Assembly: GCA_029844215.1 (NCBI GenBank)
Contig: CM056725.1
Span: forward strand, 36,548,485 to 36,612,484
Source: Przewalskia tangutica
Lineage: Eukaryota > Streptophyta > Magnoliopsida > Solanales > Solanaceae
DNA length: 64,000 bases
Direction of reading: 5' to 3'
Shown: positions 23,701-36,010 of the stretch, in pieces
Position numbering within the stretch: the stretch's first letter is position 1
How the letters are laid out: each line of letters begins with the position of its first letter
Notes under the pieces: model-generated
What the model was told of the DNA's origin: nothing
Seen by the model: the letters and a program-made list of their open reading frames with translations, nothing else
Databases searched by the model: none
Translations under genes and position numbers: made by a program

Positions 23701-24110
23701 AAGCTTAGGGGTATTTATAGCAAAACCAAAGGCCAACCAATGGCCAAGATCAAGCCGTGTGCAAGGCAAGTGTAAGGCGAGATCAAGCCATGTGCACCTA
23801 ACCCTACACACAAAACACTCCACAAAACAAGGCCAATTCAAGGCCGTAAAGTGGTCCATTTCGCCGGGTTGCGCCGCGCTTCGATGTGAGGTGACACATG
23901 TCACCTCCGTTAATCCAAAATGTTCGTCTCTCGGAAAAATCCAAAAATTAAAAATGACATAGCGGAAATTCCCCTACGAAAGTTGTGAAAGCGTTTCGTC
24001 GAAACGACTCAAAGCGGGTGTTGTGAACAAAATTAATTCGCCAAGCCTTAGTACAAGTTTCAAATCTTCTCGTGCGTCCCCACGTACATACTGGAAATAC
24101 GGGTATAACA
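20757..24110 (-). repeat. Element VII 3' LTR (~3.35 kb)
   Basis: It runs TGTCACAACC to GGGTATAACA on the plus strand. It contains a GC-rich degenerate minisatellite (about 21530-21790), the conserved block (about 22270-22450), the leader with CCTCGCGACGATTATCGAC, long G/C runs at 23510-23570, a TATA box (complement at 23712-23719) and the palindrome GAGGTGACACATGTCACCTC (23888-23907). Confidence 0.93.
23712..23719 (-). promoter_or_regulatory. TATA box of element VII 3' LTR
   Basis: TATTTATA on the plus strand reads TATAAATA on the minus strand, about 390 bp from the LTR start. Confidence 0.72.
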
Positions 24111-24609
24111 TTCTCCTCGCTAGAAACATTCGTCCGAATGTTCCTTCTAAGTCTCAAAACAAGCGCGTGCGATATAGTCTTCACTACCGTACTTACGAGA
24201 ACCAACCCACGTCCGCCGCGAAACACCAGCGCAAGTACTTACGTCCAAGTTCACGAGAAACACCTCCAACATCACGACATGATACCACCTTTGTCACTTT
24301 GCACGAGGCGTCAACCTTCGAGCGACCCAGCAGTGCCGTACCTGCGTCACGATCACGAAGTCGCCGCTCGAACTCTTACCACGTTTACGTGCTGCGTCGA
24401 TTCAAAACTCGGGGTTACTATCTCTAACGGGTCATCATTGGTAGGAACACTCTGGATGGATTTCGATACTTTCCGATCATAACAATACGAAAGGCGGACG
24501 TCTTGCCTCTAAGTCGGACGGCAAAAGCTAACATATAAGCAACGGCCTATCCTTCACATGAACTCACAAGGCCCAAAGTAACTCGGGCTAAGTTCCTCTG
24601 TTTTCCAAA
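24111..24609 (-). other. Non-coding 3' interior of element VII, with purine tract and inverted repeat
   Basis: Next to the LTR the minus strand reads GAGGAGAA (purine tract), then the inverted repeat GAACATTCGGACGAATGTTTC (about 24124-24146). The rest matches the same part of III and VIII; I see no conserved protein in it. Open frames here overlap in several phases and are not supported by homology. Confidence 0.65.
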
Positions 24610-24865
24610 CATGCCACACCCAAAACCCGGTGGTACTTTCAAGAAGACCGAGTCGCACGAACTCTAGCGTCGTCGCCGATCATCCGCCATACGATTTCTG
24701 CGAGTGCGAACTTCTTCTAGACAAGCTTCTCACTATCCACGATCTGCTTTGGAACAAGCTGAACCAGTATGCGAACCTTGCCAACCTCGAACCAATCGGC
24801 CGGCACTTACACATCCGCCTTTACAAGGCTTCGTAAGGCGATATCAGAACACCGAAATGGTAGAT
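24610..24865 (-). pseudogene. pol: Integrase C-terminal remnant in element VII
   Basis: Read on the minus strand, this piece matches 49110-49375 in III and the same stretch of the integrase C-terminal domain in element II (about 7665-7900). It carries the segment around Pro-Tyr-Glu-Ala-Leu at its 5' end and a basic Arg-rich run before the domain end. Zinc finger, catalytic core and chromodomain are absent. It is directly preceded by non-coding DNA rather than by reverse transcriptase, so it is a leftover of an internal deletion. Confidence 0.65.
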
Positions 24866-25689
24866 CAAACACTACCTCCACGGAGACAACAATCCCCAAC
24901 TATCCACGAAATCCACGCCGGCGGGGCGAATGCGGTCGAGACTCACGAGTTCTTAACCTGCTGGTAAACTTTTTAGAAAGCGAAAATAACCACACAGGCT
25001 TCACATCGACATAAGGTAAAGGTAGGCACCCGTGCAGCCTTTCAACCCTTGAGATAACTCAACACCGCGGTAGAAGCGGTCGAGCGAAGAACACGATGGG
25101 CTGCCCCGTCGACCCGACCGGCCGAATCGTCCACGAACTTCGTCTGCTGGTTAACCGAACATGGGCCTAACACCCTCGTGACCTACCCGCAGCGGGACCA
25201 CCACAACCCCGACCACCACGCCGCGCGGGTTGACCCGCGGACTGACCCGCGGGCCGCCACAATACTAGCTCCCGATCCGGAACAATCTTACTAATCACGT
25301 TTGAAAACCTAGCGGTCTTCTTAGCTCAACTACCCTCTTTCATCCCACACTACTGGGACCTATCCCAAACATAACTCACGTGCACTATGCACTCCCGATA
25401 AGGGTCAAACATAACACTACACCTTTTCTCGAGATGGCCTCACCTCTAAGGTCTCTAGGTAAAAAGCTCTAAGGCTCACACCTTCTATCCCCAAAATCTT
25501 ACTCGGTTAAACAACCGTGATCTAATCACGACTAACACCGCTATCGAACATAGCACTTAAGGTATACTCACCTTATCATACATCGATCTCTAGAGGTTAA
25601 AGATATATCTATATTCTTCTTCACTCCTTTAGTCGTTCTAATCAAACACGCCCGTGAGCGCGTAGCTAAGGAAGATGACGAACTACCCA
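24866..25689 (-). other. Non-coding middle interior of element VII
   Basis: It shares the segment around CCTCGTGACCTACC (about 25170-25200) and a GC-rich stretch with repeated GGGTTGACCCGCGG (about 25225-25256) with the other elements. It then matches the AT-richer part after gag seen in III and VIII. No coding signal is found. Confidence 0.65.
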
Positions 25690-26360
25690 CGTCTGAAGGC
25701 AAAGTCCCTTACTAGGTCACCCATTCGACACACCTGGCCAGCGGCCACATGTACAACAAGTACCAACTAAAGATGACATTCCGGGATGGCGTCATGTGCC
25801 GCTGAACGGAAGCCACAGGTTCGACCAACTCCTGCGCCCGAGCGTCACGAAATGCGGCGGAAGACCACTGCTGCGGGCGGAGGTGCACATCTAATCTGCA
25901 CGAGGTGACTCGCCTCGAAAGTTACCAAAGGACCTTCTTTGCTCTGGCCTCTTCTCATCGCCGGTTAACCCGTCGATCTCTACGTTTCTCGGCTGCTGCG
26001 CATAAGCGCATACGTGCCATGCTCAAGCCTAATCGAAGGATTTCTCTTGCGACGCTTCTCTTAGGTAGTCGTCAAGACTCGCGATACATCGGTATCTCTC
26101 TGGTAGCCAAATCCATAGCTAATGTAAGGTCGACTTCTTTGATCCACATTCTACTCTGTTCGTCGTGGGCGAAGGTTCAAATATCATGGCGCGGTAGAGC
26201 TGCCGTCGCGTGCTAAACTCTCTTTGGGGCTAGTGGCGTCGCGAAATCCCCAAATGAAGCACTACCTGGTAAAGATTGGGCGTGCCCTCGTGACCCTCAG
26301 TACTCAACTCGCGACTCCGCCGCCTTGCCCTCTGGGCGGGTTTGCCCTACGCGGAGGCAT
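25690..26360 (-). pseudogene. gag: gag remnant of element VII
   Basis: The start is set at the ATG read from CAT 26358-26360, where Met-Pro-Pro-Arg-Arg opens the protein as in VIII. The frame shifts soon after, beyond a Gly/Arg-rich start. The middle matches gag of VIII and III (segments around GAGGTGACTCGCCTCGAAAG, about 25902-25922). Near the 3' end, about 25735-25790, there is a Cys-x2-Cys pair and a Gly, the remains of a CCHC zinc knuckle. It would make the particle protein if intact, but as read it is broken. Many breaks fall at CTG/CCG positions, where the VIII copy has an extra base. Confidence 0.7.
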
Positions 26361-26468
26361 AGCGATAAGGAAAGAAATACGTTGGAGGATCCAACTTACA
26401 ACACGGCTCTAAGGCACGATCTCGAGTGAGAAGAATAGAAACCAATCCTAAATATCCTATAGCCTCAC

Positions 26469-26500
26469 GATTATTGATGTGGTGCACAACACCGATAATC
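26469..26500 (-). other. GTGCAC-loop hairpin of element VII
   Basis: On the minus strand GATTATCGGTG / TTGTGCAC / CACATCAATAATC folds into a stem closed by GATTAT/ATAATC with a palindromic GTGCAC in the loop. It lies about 45 nt downstream of the primer-binding site. Confidence 0.7.
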
Positions 26501-26544
26501 AAGACTCTCTTGGATACGGTGCGTAGACACTTTCAGAGATTAAG

Positions 26545-26557
26545 CGCTCGATACCAC
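26545..26557 (-). other. Primer-binding site of element VII
   Basis: CGCTCGATACCAC on the plus strand is the complement of TGGTATC(A)GAGC with one base missing at a CTG. It lies 3-4 nt from the 5' LTR. Confidence 0.8.
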
Positions 26558-26560
26558 TTT

Positions 26561-29500
26561 TGTCACAACGGCGGGCCGTGGTGGTGCCTTACCGGGCACC
26601 ACTAGTGACACAACATCAGTGTCAGCGGACATAAAACACATACGTGAAATAGCCAAGTACAAAGCGATGTCGAGAAAACTTGCCTTTGGCATATATAAAT
26701 AACAACTTTACAAATGAGCAGTTTAATCCTTTTTACAAACCACACTTGCGGTACTCTGACCTCTAAGAAATGATACGACAGATGGCGGGGCGGGGCCCGC
26801 CATACCCACGAATGTAAGCACTTACAACAGGGGACTATGCGAGATAAGCCTCGGAGCGGAGCTTCCAGCGCGTGGCGTGACCCTAAGGCGAGGATCAACG
26901 GCGGTGTACCTCGACTGCGGCATGAGCGCGCCCGAAGGAGTCGATACAACAGTGCAGAGTATGTGAAACGAAAATACATCGTAAATGAAATCATAGCGAT
27001 CATATAAAGCGGGAGACATGTATGATAACCAAACTACGATTTACAACAGCGGTCATGTCAAGTCGAGGACTCACGCCCTCAAGTCATCACTCAAGTATAA
27101 CAATGGGTCTCAGGCCCACAACATCAATCATGAACGTGGAATACCTTCCGCTGCCGCGATCATGATATAAAAGCACCGAGGAACACACATGAACACGGGT
27201 CCCACGTGTCGCGATAAAGCTGTCTGCGGGGTAAATGCGAAGGCATAGCCGACTACTAAAAACCCACAGTACCAACAAGGTCGTGAAGCAGATCATAAGA
27301 TCTGTCTGAACCGTCACATGATCAAAGGCGGCCACTTGCGCATTGTATCGATATGCGCGTCTAACCACGGAACTCCGCGACTCGCGTAGGCCAATCTCGT
27401 CGGCCCGCATGGTATTCCCGCGTCGGTAGCTACTCCGGCGTCGTCACGACTTCGCGATCCGCGTAGCCCGCATGGACGCGTACCCGTAAGGGCGCGTACT
27501 AACACGGAACTCTCGTAGCTCGCGCATAGGCCGGGACTGCGTGAGGTATTCTCGAATCATAGGTCCATCGACCGCTGAGTCTACCCGCGTGGAGGCGGCT
27601 TAACCCGGAATCATCTCGAGATGAATGCCACAATACTATCATAACGGTGATAGTTAATAAGCGCAATCGAGAAACCTCTTCACACAAACATCACAAGATA
27701 CTAACACGTAGCATCCCAACACGTTTACTTATCAAAGCAATTAAGAAAGTATTACAAGGCTATCACAAACCAATACAATCAAGTTGTTCACACAAGGTAC
27801 CTTCTACTATATGATTAACAAGATCGGGTTTTTATCCCCAAAGTACTTCATACATTAACTCTTTAAAAGATCGTTACTTTCACAATGTCACAATACCGTA
27901 GTATAAAATAGAGTGACTATCCTTTTAAAGTAAATCAATTACTTCTCTTTGTAAAATCAAGTAGCAACATTCTTTTCCAATGATCAAGTTTGCCTAATTT
28001 CCAATGTTCAAGTTTCTCATTTTAGAAAGGTTTCGTAGTTCACAGTCTTATTCATTTGAGAATATAATTCTCCTTAAAACTATCTGAAAAACATAAGTCT
28101 TATATGTGAGTAGGATATTCTTGTTTATAACAATCTTATTACAGCAGCCATGATCTAGGAAATATCATTTTGTCTCATCTTAGCTTCTATGCAGATGGAA
28201 GTTTCTACTGGTTTTAATAATCAAAAGCATTTCCTTTTATTAACGCTGCAGGGGTTTGTCGATACACATTCTGATTTCCGAAATCAGTAAAACATTCTTA
28301 AGCCGTTATACCTAACTTCCCATAAAGCTAGTATAACTCTTAAGTTTTCAAAACCAAGTATTACTTCTTCTTTCAAAATGATTCAAAAATCTCTTGAAAT
28401 ACTTCAAGTTTTTTATTAACACATAACAAGCCAGTTATAGTTCAAATCAGTACCTTTTAAAAACCACATGTATTTTCTTACCAACATAAAGCTGTTATAA
28501 CCAACTTCCCATAAAGTCGTTATAACACTTTATGTTTTAACCCAATCACATACATTTAGCACGTATGCGTCTCTGGTACTACATAGTTCACATATCATGC
28601 TAGAAGAGATAGGAAGAGGTTCACATACCTCGCGACGATTATCGACTAAATAGCAAAGCGCTCAAGTACCTCGAACCGCCGGCTACTCCTAAGCCAAGTA
28701 GATCGCGCCACGCGTAGTACTTTAACCTATAAGGCCACAGCGCTTATTAACATATAGATCTTATCGTAGAACATTCTACCGAAAATTGGCGACCTCCCCA
28801 TGGCGTAAATCTCCTCTCTGTCGGTAGGCTACCAAGCCAACCGGGGTTATACATCTAACCCTAACGGGTACAATTCTACTCCATGGTATTACTACACAAG
28901 TCTACTGTAATACAACCCTATGTAATTACAGTTCAGTACTCTTCTTTTAAATTCAGGCTTAAGTCAAAAGACATTGCCGATAACTATGTTCAGTTCTATT
29001 ATATAGTATACTTCAACTATATATTCACAATCATGTAATTTCCAATTACAATAGAGGAACAGATAATTACCTCGATAAGCCCATAATTATCCTAGCTTAA
29101 AGTCGATCTGGGCAATCGTTTAGCTCGACTCGGCGCTCGACCGCTCTAAACCACCCTTAGAAGTTCTAACCAACCACACAATACTCCAACGGACTATGGA
29201 GATTTCCCTAGGGTTTCGGTTTGTGGTGACGGGAAGTATAATAGTATATCTGGGCTTTTTGTAAAGGTATAACCTTAGAATACTACAAGGTATTGGCTAA
29301 GGAAATTTGGGCATAATAACAATACTTTTGAGAGTATTTCTACACCACTAAGGGGGGGTACCTCACGAGAACACCCCAAGGTAGGGGGTGTGCTCTCGTA
29401 GAAGGCCACTAGGAGGGGAAAGTACCCTCTCGGCCACTAGGCCTCACGAAAAGGGGAGGGTAGCTCACGGCTAGAGCACAAGAAAGGGAGGAAGGCTTTC

Positions 29501-29969
29501 AAGACTTGGTGATTTTGGAATGGATGAAGTCTTGAAGCTTAGGGGTATTTATAGCAAAACCAAAGGCCAACCATGGCCAAGATCAAGCCATGTGCAAGGC
29601 AAGTGTAAGGCCAAGATCAAGCCATGTGCACCCTAACCCTACACCATAAAACACTCCACAAAACAAGGCACAAAACAAGGCACAATTCAAGGCCATAAAG
29701 TGGTCCATTTCGGCCAAGGGTTGCGCCCCTTGCTTCGATGTGAGGGTGACACATGTCACCCTCCCGTTAATCCAAAATGTTTCGTCTCTCGGAAAAATCC
29801 GCAAAAATTAAAAATGACATAGCCGAAATTCCCTACGAAAGTGTGAAAGCGTTTCGTCGAAAAATGACTCAAAGCGGTGTTGTGAACAAAATTAATTCGC
29901 CAAGCCTTAGTACAAGTTTCAAATCTTCTACGTGCGTCCACGTGCATACTGCGGAAATACGGTATAACA
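26561..29969 (-). repeat. Element VII 5' LTR (~3.41 kb)
   Basis: Nearly identical to 20757-24110 and carrying the same parts: minisatellite about 27350-27610, conserved block about 28095-28275, TATA box complement at 29546-29553 and palindrome at 29744-29761. Differences from the 3' LTR are mostly single-base indels. Confidence 0.94.
29546..29553 (-). promoter_or_regulatory. TATA box of element VII 5' LTR (the copy that would drive the element)
   Basis: TATTTATA on plus, TATAAATA on minus, with GGCCAACC next to it. The palindrome GGGTGACACATGTCACCC lies 191 bp upstream in transcription order. Confidence 0.75.
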
Positions 29970-31031
29970 ATTCTGATTCGATTCTCTTCTTTAAATTCGG
30001 GCTTAAGTCGCGAAGACATTGCCGTAAGTATTATTCGGGCTTAAGTCAAAAGACATTGCCGCACAACTATGTTCAGTTCTATATATAGTATACTTAACTA
30101 CATACTCTACAACATGTAATTTCCAATTACAATGAAGGTCAAGAATGTTTACCTCGATAAGCCCAAAATTATCCGAGTTTATATGTCGATCTGAACAACG
30201 TTTAGCTCTACTCAGGCGCTCCATCCGCTCCAACCAACCCTTAAGTTCTAACCAACTTCTACTTATGACTTCAACTACGGGTGAAGATTTACTTAGGGTT
30301 TCGTTTTTGTGGTGAGGAAGTATAATAGTATTTTACGGGCTTTTGTAAAAGTGTAACCTTGGGAATACTACAAGGTATTTGGGCCAGTATTTGGGCATTA
30401 TAACAATACTTGGAGAGTATTTCTATACCACAAAGGGGGTATTTATACGAGACAACTAGGTGGGGGTACCCCAAAACACCTCAAAGGGAGGGAGGTGGCT
30501 CTCGGCCAAGGGCTCTCAAAGGGGAGGGGGTGTGGTGGGAAAGCTCAGTGAGAGGAGTATTTGAGACTTAGTTAGATTGCTCAAGTTTTGGATGAAGAAA
30601 GTCTTGACTAGAGGGTATTTATAGGTCAAGTGAAGGCCAACCAATGGCGAGATCCATCAGTGTTAGGCAAGTGTAAGGTCAAGATTAAGCCATATGCAAC
30701 CTTATCCATCTACCCAAAATATCCTACCAACTCCTTGACCACCAATTCAACACAAAAAGCGTGCCAACCTTCCCACTTTCGTCAGTCCACTCCTTCCGAT
30801 TAGAGGGTGACAAGTGTCGCCTCTCGTTGGTCCAAAATGTTCCGTCTCTCGGAAAAATCCGCAACATTTCTAACTGACCTAGCCGGAAATTCCCCTACGA
30901 AAGCTGTGAGATCGTTTCGCCGAAAACGACTCTTACCGGGTGTTGTGCACAAAAGAATTCGGCCAAGCCTAAAGAAGTTCGAAAATTTCTACATCGTCCC
31001 CACGTACATACTGCGGAAATACGGTATAACA
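29970..31031 (-). repeat. Element VI 3' LTR, right part
   Basis: It begins with the second ATTCT copy (29970-29974) and then continues the LTR of VI, matching 44740-45820. It ends ATACGGTATAACA. TATA box complement at 30616-30623. Confidence 0.92.
30616..30623 (-). promoter_or_regulatory. TATA box of element VI 3' LTR
   Basis: TATTTATA on the plus strand, matching 45395-45402 in the 5' LTR. Confidence 0.72.
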
Positions 31032-31951
31032 TTCTCCTCGCCGAAACATTCGTCGAATGTTCCTTCTCAAGGCGGATAACGATAAAGTTCTTTTAATAAG
31101 TTGCCAGCGCCACAAGCCACGAAACAACACATGCGCAAATACTTATATCGAGTCCACGAGGAAACACCTCTAACATCACAAACTTTTGTCACTTTGCGCG
31201 AGGTTCTAGTGTCACTCGGCGACCAAATGGTGCGGATTTGCGTCACGATTCACGAGGTCTAAAATATACATCCTTCGCACCTTCTCCCATTACAAGAAAT
31301 GATCATATCTATGCTCGCAATACATACTCGCCTCTACCGCTTACTCGTTACTCTTCTCGAACTCTTGAACTCTTTTAGCATACGTACCACACTTTAGTTT
31401 CCGAAACTTGGAGTCACTACCTCCCAACTTGGTCATCTTATTAGCCTCGATCTTCCTTAAGGCCATTCCCGGCCTTCACGATCTACTGGTCGAGCGTATC
31501 CACGAACTCATCGATGGTCATCTAAACTTGGGCCTAGCACCCTCGTGACCCTACCGCTGGCGGACCACCCAGCTGACCCCACCTCATTCGGACTCGGGTT
31601 GACACGCAACACGTCCTCAACCCGAGCCTGTCACACGCCGACTCTCGTTTCTCGATGCGGAACAACCTTGCTAAATCACATCATGAAAGATACCACTTTC
31701 ATTTACCCAACCCAGAGACTTATCACACAATATATTCTAGGCATAAAATGCACTCTGACAAGGATCACTCGCAAAATCTTGTACTCAAGACGGCCTTACA
31801 TCTAAGGTCTCGGTGTAATATTCTAAGGTTCATCATTTTCTCACCCCGCTTACCCTTTTTCCCCAACGGGTTCTAAATCACATTTTAGCACAAAGCTATC
31901 CGAACATAACACTTAACACATTAACATAACATCAAAACATACAAGCCTCTA
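31032..31951 (-). other. Element VI interior, part downstream of gag (non-coding)
   Basis: Purine tract GAGGAGAA and inverted repeat lie by the LTR. A 10-bp perfect stem CTCGGGTTGA/TCAACCCGAG (31593-31626, 14-nt loop) is present. The segment is colinear with 2734-3456 of element I and has no integrase fragment. It ends at the CTCTA duplication 31947-31951 where VIII inserted. Confidence 0.75.
31947..31951. repeat. Target-site duplication of element VIII, left copy
   Basis: CTCTA precedes TGTCACGACC, and CTCTA recurs at 41092-41096. Element I has the uninterrupted site in AACCTCTAGAG (about 2839-2849). Confidence 0.92.
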
Positions 31952-34900
31952 TGTCACGACCGAACTGGGCGTGGCGGTGCCTACCCGAGCACCCTAGTGA
32001 TACAACATCAGTGTCGTGGAACATAAAACACATACATGAAACAAATGAAGTACAAAACAGTAATCTGAGGAAAACTTGCCTGAGGCATATATATAAATAA
32101 CAACTCTTACAAATGAACAGTTTAATCCTTTTTACAAACCACGCCCTGCGATTACTCTGGACCTCTGAAATGATCGACAACAATGACGGGGACGGGGCCG
32201 TCATACCACGAATGCACCTGACAACAGGGGACTATACGAAGATAAGCCTCGGAGAAGCGGAGCTTTCCCAACGCTGAGCGTGACCCTAAGGCGAGGATCA
32301 ACGGCGGTGTACCTTTACTGCGGCATGACGCGGCCCCGAGGTCGATCTGACAGTGCAGAGTATGTGGCCCGAAAATAAATACTGTAAATGAAATCATAGT
32401 AGTCTATAAAGCAGGAGACATGTATGATAACCAAACTACAGTTCACAATAAGCAGTAATGTCAAGTCAGGGACTCACGCCCTCAAAGTCATCACAATAAA
32501 ACCGTACGGGGTAAGTACGAAGGCATAACCGACTACTAAGACCCCCAGTACCACAAATGCCATAAACTGTATCACGAGGTCTTTCTAGACCGCACCACAT
32601 GATCGAAGCTGGCCACCGCCCGCAGTATCGCTTTGTCTTGCGTCTATTCTGGAATTCTCGCACTCGCGTAGGTCACCTGCGGACCCGCATGAGGTATTCC
32701 TCGAATCATGGTCCCAGACGCTGAGGTATACCCGCGTCGAGCGGCAACCCCGGTATCCGCTGGGCTCCGCGACCGCGTAGTCTCAAAGACCGCATAGTCT
32801 CAGCAGACCGCGTAGAATCCCGCGTCGGGCTAAACACCGGAATGATCAATCACGGAGCTCTGCGCTCGCGTAGTCACAAGGACCGCGTAGGCGTAGAGAC
32901 CGCATCAAGGGTGGCAAGCCCTCGGTATAATAAGTCAAAGGGTATGTGATACAATAATAGTACAGCGGGCTTAACGTTTAACAACGTAAGCACAACAAGA
33001 ATGACCCTTACACAACATCACAAGATACTAACACGTAGCATCCTAACATGTTTACTTATCAAATCAACAAGAAAGTATTACAAGGCTATCACAAACCAAC
33101 ACAATCAAGTTATTCACACAAGGTACTTTATGCTAACAAGTTATTATCTAACCCCAAAGTACTTCACACATTAAATCTTTAAAAGATCTGTTTCTTTCAC
33201 ATAAGTCACACAATACCGTAGTATAAAATAGAGTATTTGTCTTTTAAATAAACTAAAACACTTACCTTTGTAAAATCAAGTAACAACATTATTTTCCAAG
33301 CGTCAAGTTTGCCTAATTTCAAATGTTCACGTTTCTTATTTTAGAAAGGTTTCGTAGTTCAAGGTCTTATTCATTTAAGAATATAATTCTCTTTTAAACA
33401 ATCGGAGAAAACATAAGCCTTATATGTGAGTAGGATATTCTTGTTTATAACAATCTTATTACAGCAGCCATGATCTAGGAAATATCATTTTGTCTCATCT
33501 TAGTTTCTATGCAGATGGAAGTTTCTACTGGGTTTAATAATACTTAATTATTCAATACATTTTCCTTTATTAACTGCGATGGTTTGTCGATACACATTTC
33601 TGATTTCCGAAATCAGTAAAACATTATCCCTTTTAAAAATCAAATACTCATTACTCACGAATGAGGTTTCACACAAAATTCATATAATTTATTTAAGTTA
33701 AGTCTCTTATCTTACAAGATCAAGTCTCTTAACTTCTATAATAATTAAAATCATTCGTTTTATCTTTCTTAAGCCGTTATACCTAACTTCCCATAAAGCT
33801 AGTATAACTCTTAGCTTTTAAAACCAAGTACACTCTTCTTTTAAAAGCAGTTCTTAATTCTCTTGAACTACTTCAAGATTATTATTATTCGGGCTTAAGT
33901 CAAAAGACATTGCGTACAACTACGTTCAAATAACATACGTCGTCTACCGTACTACATAGTTATACACACATCATGCTAGAAGAGATAGGAAGAGGTTCAC
34001 ATACCTCGCGGCGATTATCGACTATTAGCAAATCGCTCCACGGCTATAACGGCTGCTTTGGTCCACCTTCTCAAGTAGCACATGCTACTCGCGAGAACAT
34101 TCAACCTATACGAGGTTACACAAGTCTATCAAAGTCTAGACTACTCGGTAGAATAAATCTAGATGCAAGATCCTGCGGGAAAATTGGCGACCGCCACTGC
34201 AGTCAAACTACACAAGTCTCTTGTAATCTGATCCTAAGTAATTCTGATTCGATTCGATTCTTGAGCTTAAGTCGAGGACATTGCCACAACATTAAGTTCA
34301 GTACTATATATAGTATACTTCAACTATATATTCTAACATTATGTAATTTCCAATTACAATAGAGGACAAGATAATTACCTCGATAAGCCCGTAATTATCC
34401 GAGTTTAATGTGATCCTTAGCAAGGTTTAGCTCGACTCAGGCGCTCGACCCGCTCTAAACCACCCTTAGAAGTTCTAACCAACTTCTACACAATACTCAA
34501 CGGACTATGGAGATTTTCTAGGGTTTCGGTTTTGTATTGTGGGAAGTATAATAGTATTTACGGGTTTTTCGTAAGGTATAACCTTAGAATACTACAAGGT
34601 ATCTGGCTAAGGTAATTTGGGCATTATAACAATACTTTTGAGAGTATTTCTACACCACAAAGGGGGTATTATCTGAAAGCAACAAGGCTAGGGGTACCCA
34701 CGGCTATCACCTCAATGGGGGGGGGCGGGCTCTCGGCCAAGGGTGGGGGAGGCTTAGGACGAACTCAACACAAGGGGAGGGAGAAGGAGAGCTTTCAAGA
34801 CTTAGGCAAATATTTGGATGAAGAAGTCTTCACTAAGGGGGGGGTATTTATAGGTCAAGTGAAGGCCAACCAATGGCCAAGATCTTGCCAAGTGCTATGC

Positions 34901-35256
34901 AAGTGTAGGGCCAAGATCTTGCCAAGTGCACACTAGCCAACTAACACAAAAATATCCTACCAACCCTTGACCACAATGGCCAACTTTCGGCCACTACATT
35001 TACCGCCCAAGGTGTTCCAATGAGAGGGTGACAAGTGTCGCCCTCTTGTTGGTCAAAAATGTTTCGTCTCTCGGAAAAATCCGAAAAAATAAAAAATGGC
35101 ATAGCCGGAAATTCCCCTACGAAAGCTGTGAAAACGTTTCGCCGAAAAACGACTCTAATCGGGTGTTGTGCACAAAATTAAATCGGCCAAGCCTACTTGA
35201 AGTTCGAAATTTCCTCACGTCGTCCTGCGTACATACTCTGGAAATACGGTATAACA
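31952..35256 (-). repeat. Element VIII 3' LTR (~3.3 kb)
   Basis: TGTCACGACC to CGGTATAACA. Minisatellite with repeated GACCGCATAGTCTCA about 32640-32910, conserved block about 33425-33610, TATA complement 34845-34852, palindrome-like GAGGGTGACAAGTGTCGCCC about 35023-35042. Confidence 0.93.
34845..34852 (-). promoter_or_regulatory. TATA box of element VIII 3' LTR
   Basis: TATTTATA on the plus strand, in the same position as in the 5' LTR (40685-40692). Confidence 0.72.
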
Positions 35257-35774
35257 TTCTCCTCGCCAGAAACATTCGTCGAATGTTCCTTCTAAGTCTC
35301 AAAACAAGCGCGCGATATAGTCTTCACTACTATTCTTACGAGAACAAACACACGCCACGTCAGCCCACGAAACACCCCATGAAATACTTACATCCAAGTC
35401 CACGAGGAAACACCTCTAACATCACCAAAATGATACTACTTTGTCACTTTGTCGCGAGCCTTGCTCGACGACCCAACAAATGGTGCCGGGCTGCGTCGAT
35501 CATCAAGGCGCCGTACACTCGAATTCTTACCACATTTCTGATACTGCTTTAGTATCCAAAACTCGGGGTTACTATCTCTTAACGTGGGCATCATTTACTG
35601 GGAACATTCTGGATGGATCTTCGATACTTTCCCGAACATAACAATACGAAAGACCGGACGTACTGCCTCATAAGTCGGACGGCAAATGCTAACATATAGG
35701 CAACCTGGCCTATTCTTCACATGAACTCACAAAGGCCCAAGTAACTCGGGCTAAGTTTCCTCTGTTTTCCCAAA
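35257..35774 (-). other. Non-coding 3' interior of element VIII
   Basis: Contains the purine tract GAGGAGAA and the inverted repeat (about 35269-35290) next to the LTR. It then matches 24147-24609. No protein is recognisable. Confidence 0.65.
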
Positions 35775-36010
35775 GCTCGTCACACCCTGACCGGGGTGGT
35801 ACTTTCAAGAAGACCGTCGGCCACGAACTCTAAGCGTCGTGCCGATTATCGCACGATTCCTGCAGTGCGGAACTTCTTCTAGACAAGCTTCACTAACCAC
35901 GGTCTGCTGGAACAAGCTGAACCATATGCGAACCTTGCCAACATCGAACCAATCGGCCGTGACTTACACTTCGCCTTTACAAGGCTTCATAAGCGACATC
36001 CGAACAACGC
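35775..36010 (-). pseudogene. pol: Integrase C-terminal remnant in element VIII
   Basis: Same fragment as 24610-24865 and 49110-49375, read on the minus strand. Only the part just after the integrase core is kept; the catalytic Asp and Glu residues and the chromodomain are missing. It is bounded on both sides by non-coding DNA shared with VII and III, which shows that the deletion predates these copies. Confidence 0.65.

Larger units (their letters stand above)
20757..29969 (-). mobile_element. Element VII: complete non-autonomous family A retrotransposon (minus)
   Basis: An uninterrupted element of 9,213 bp: 3' LTR 20757-24110, interior 24111-26560, 5' LTR 26561-29969, flanked by ATTCT. The interior holds gag and an integrase C-terminal remnant. 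It belongs to one of the two youngest nesting levels, and its LTRs are very close to those of element VIII. Confidence 0.95.

Noticed and set aside
24023..24482. Open frames of about 135 codons on the plus strand
   Set aside because: They overlap each other in different phases, run antisense to the VII element and cross its LTR boundary; no homology seen.
35028..35552. 174-codon open frame, the longest in the window
   Set aside because: It crosses the LTR/interior boundary of VIII on the antisense strand and is not kept in VII or III; a chance frame.
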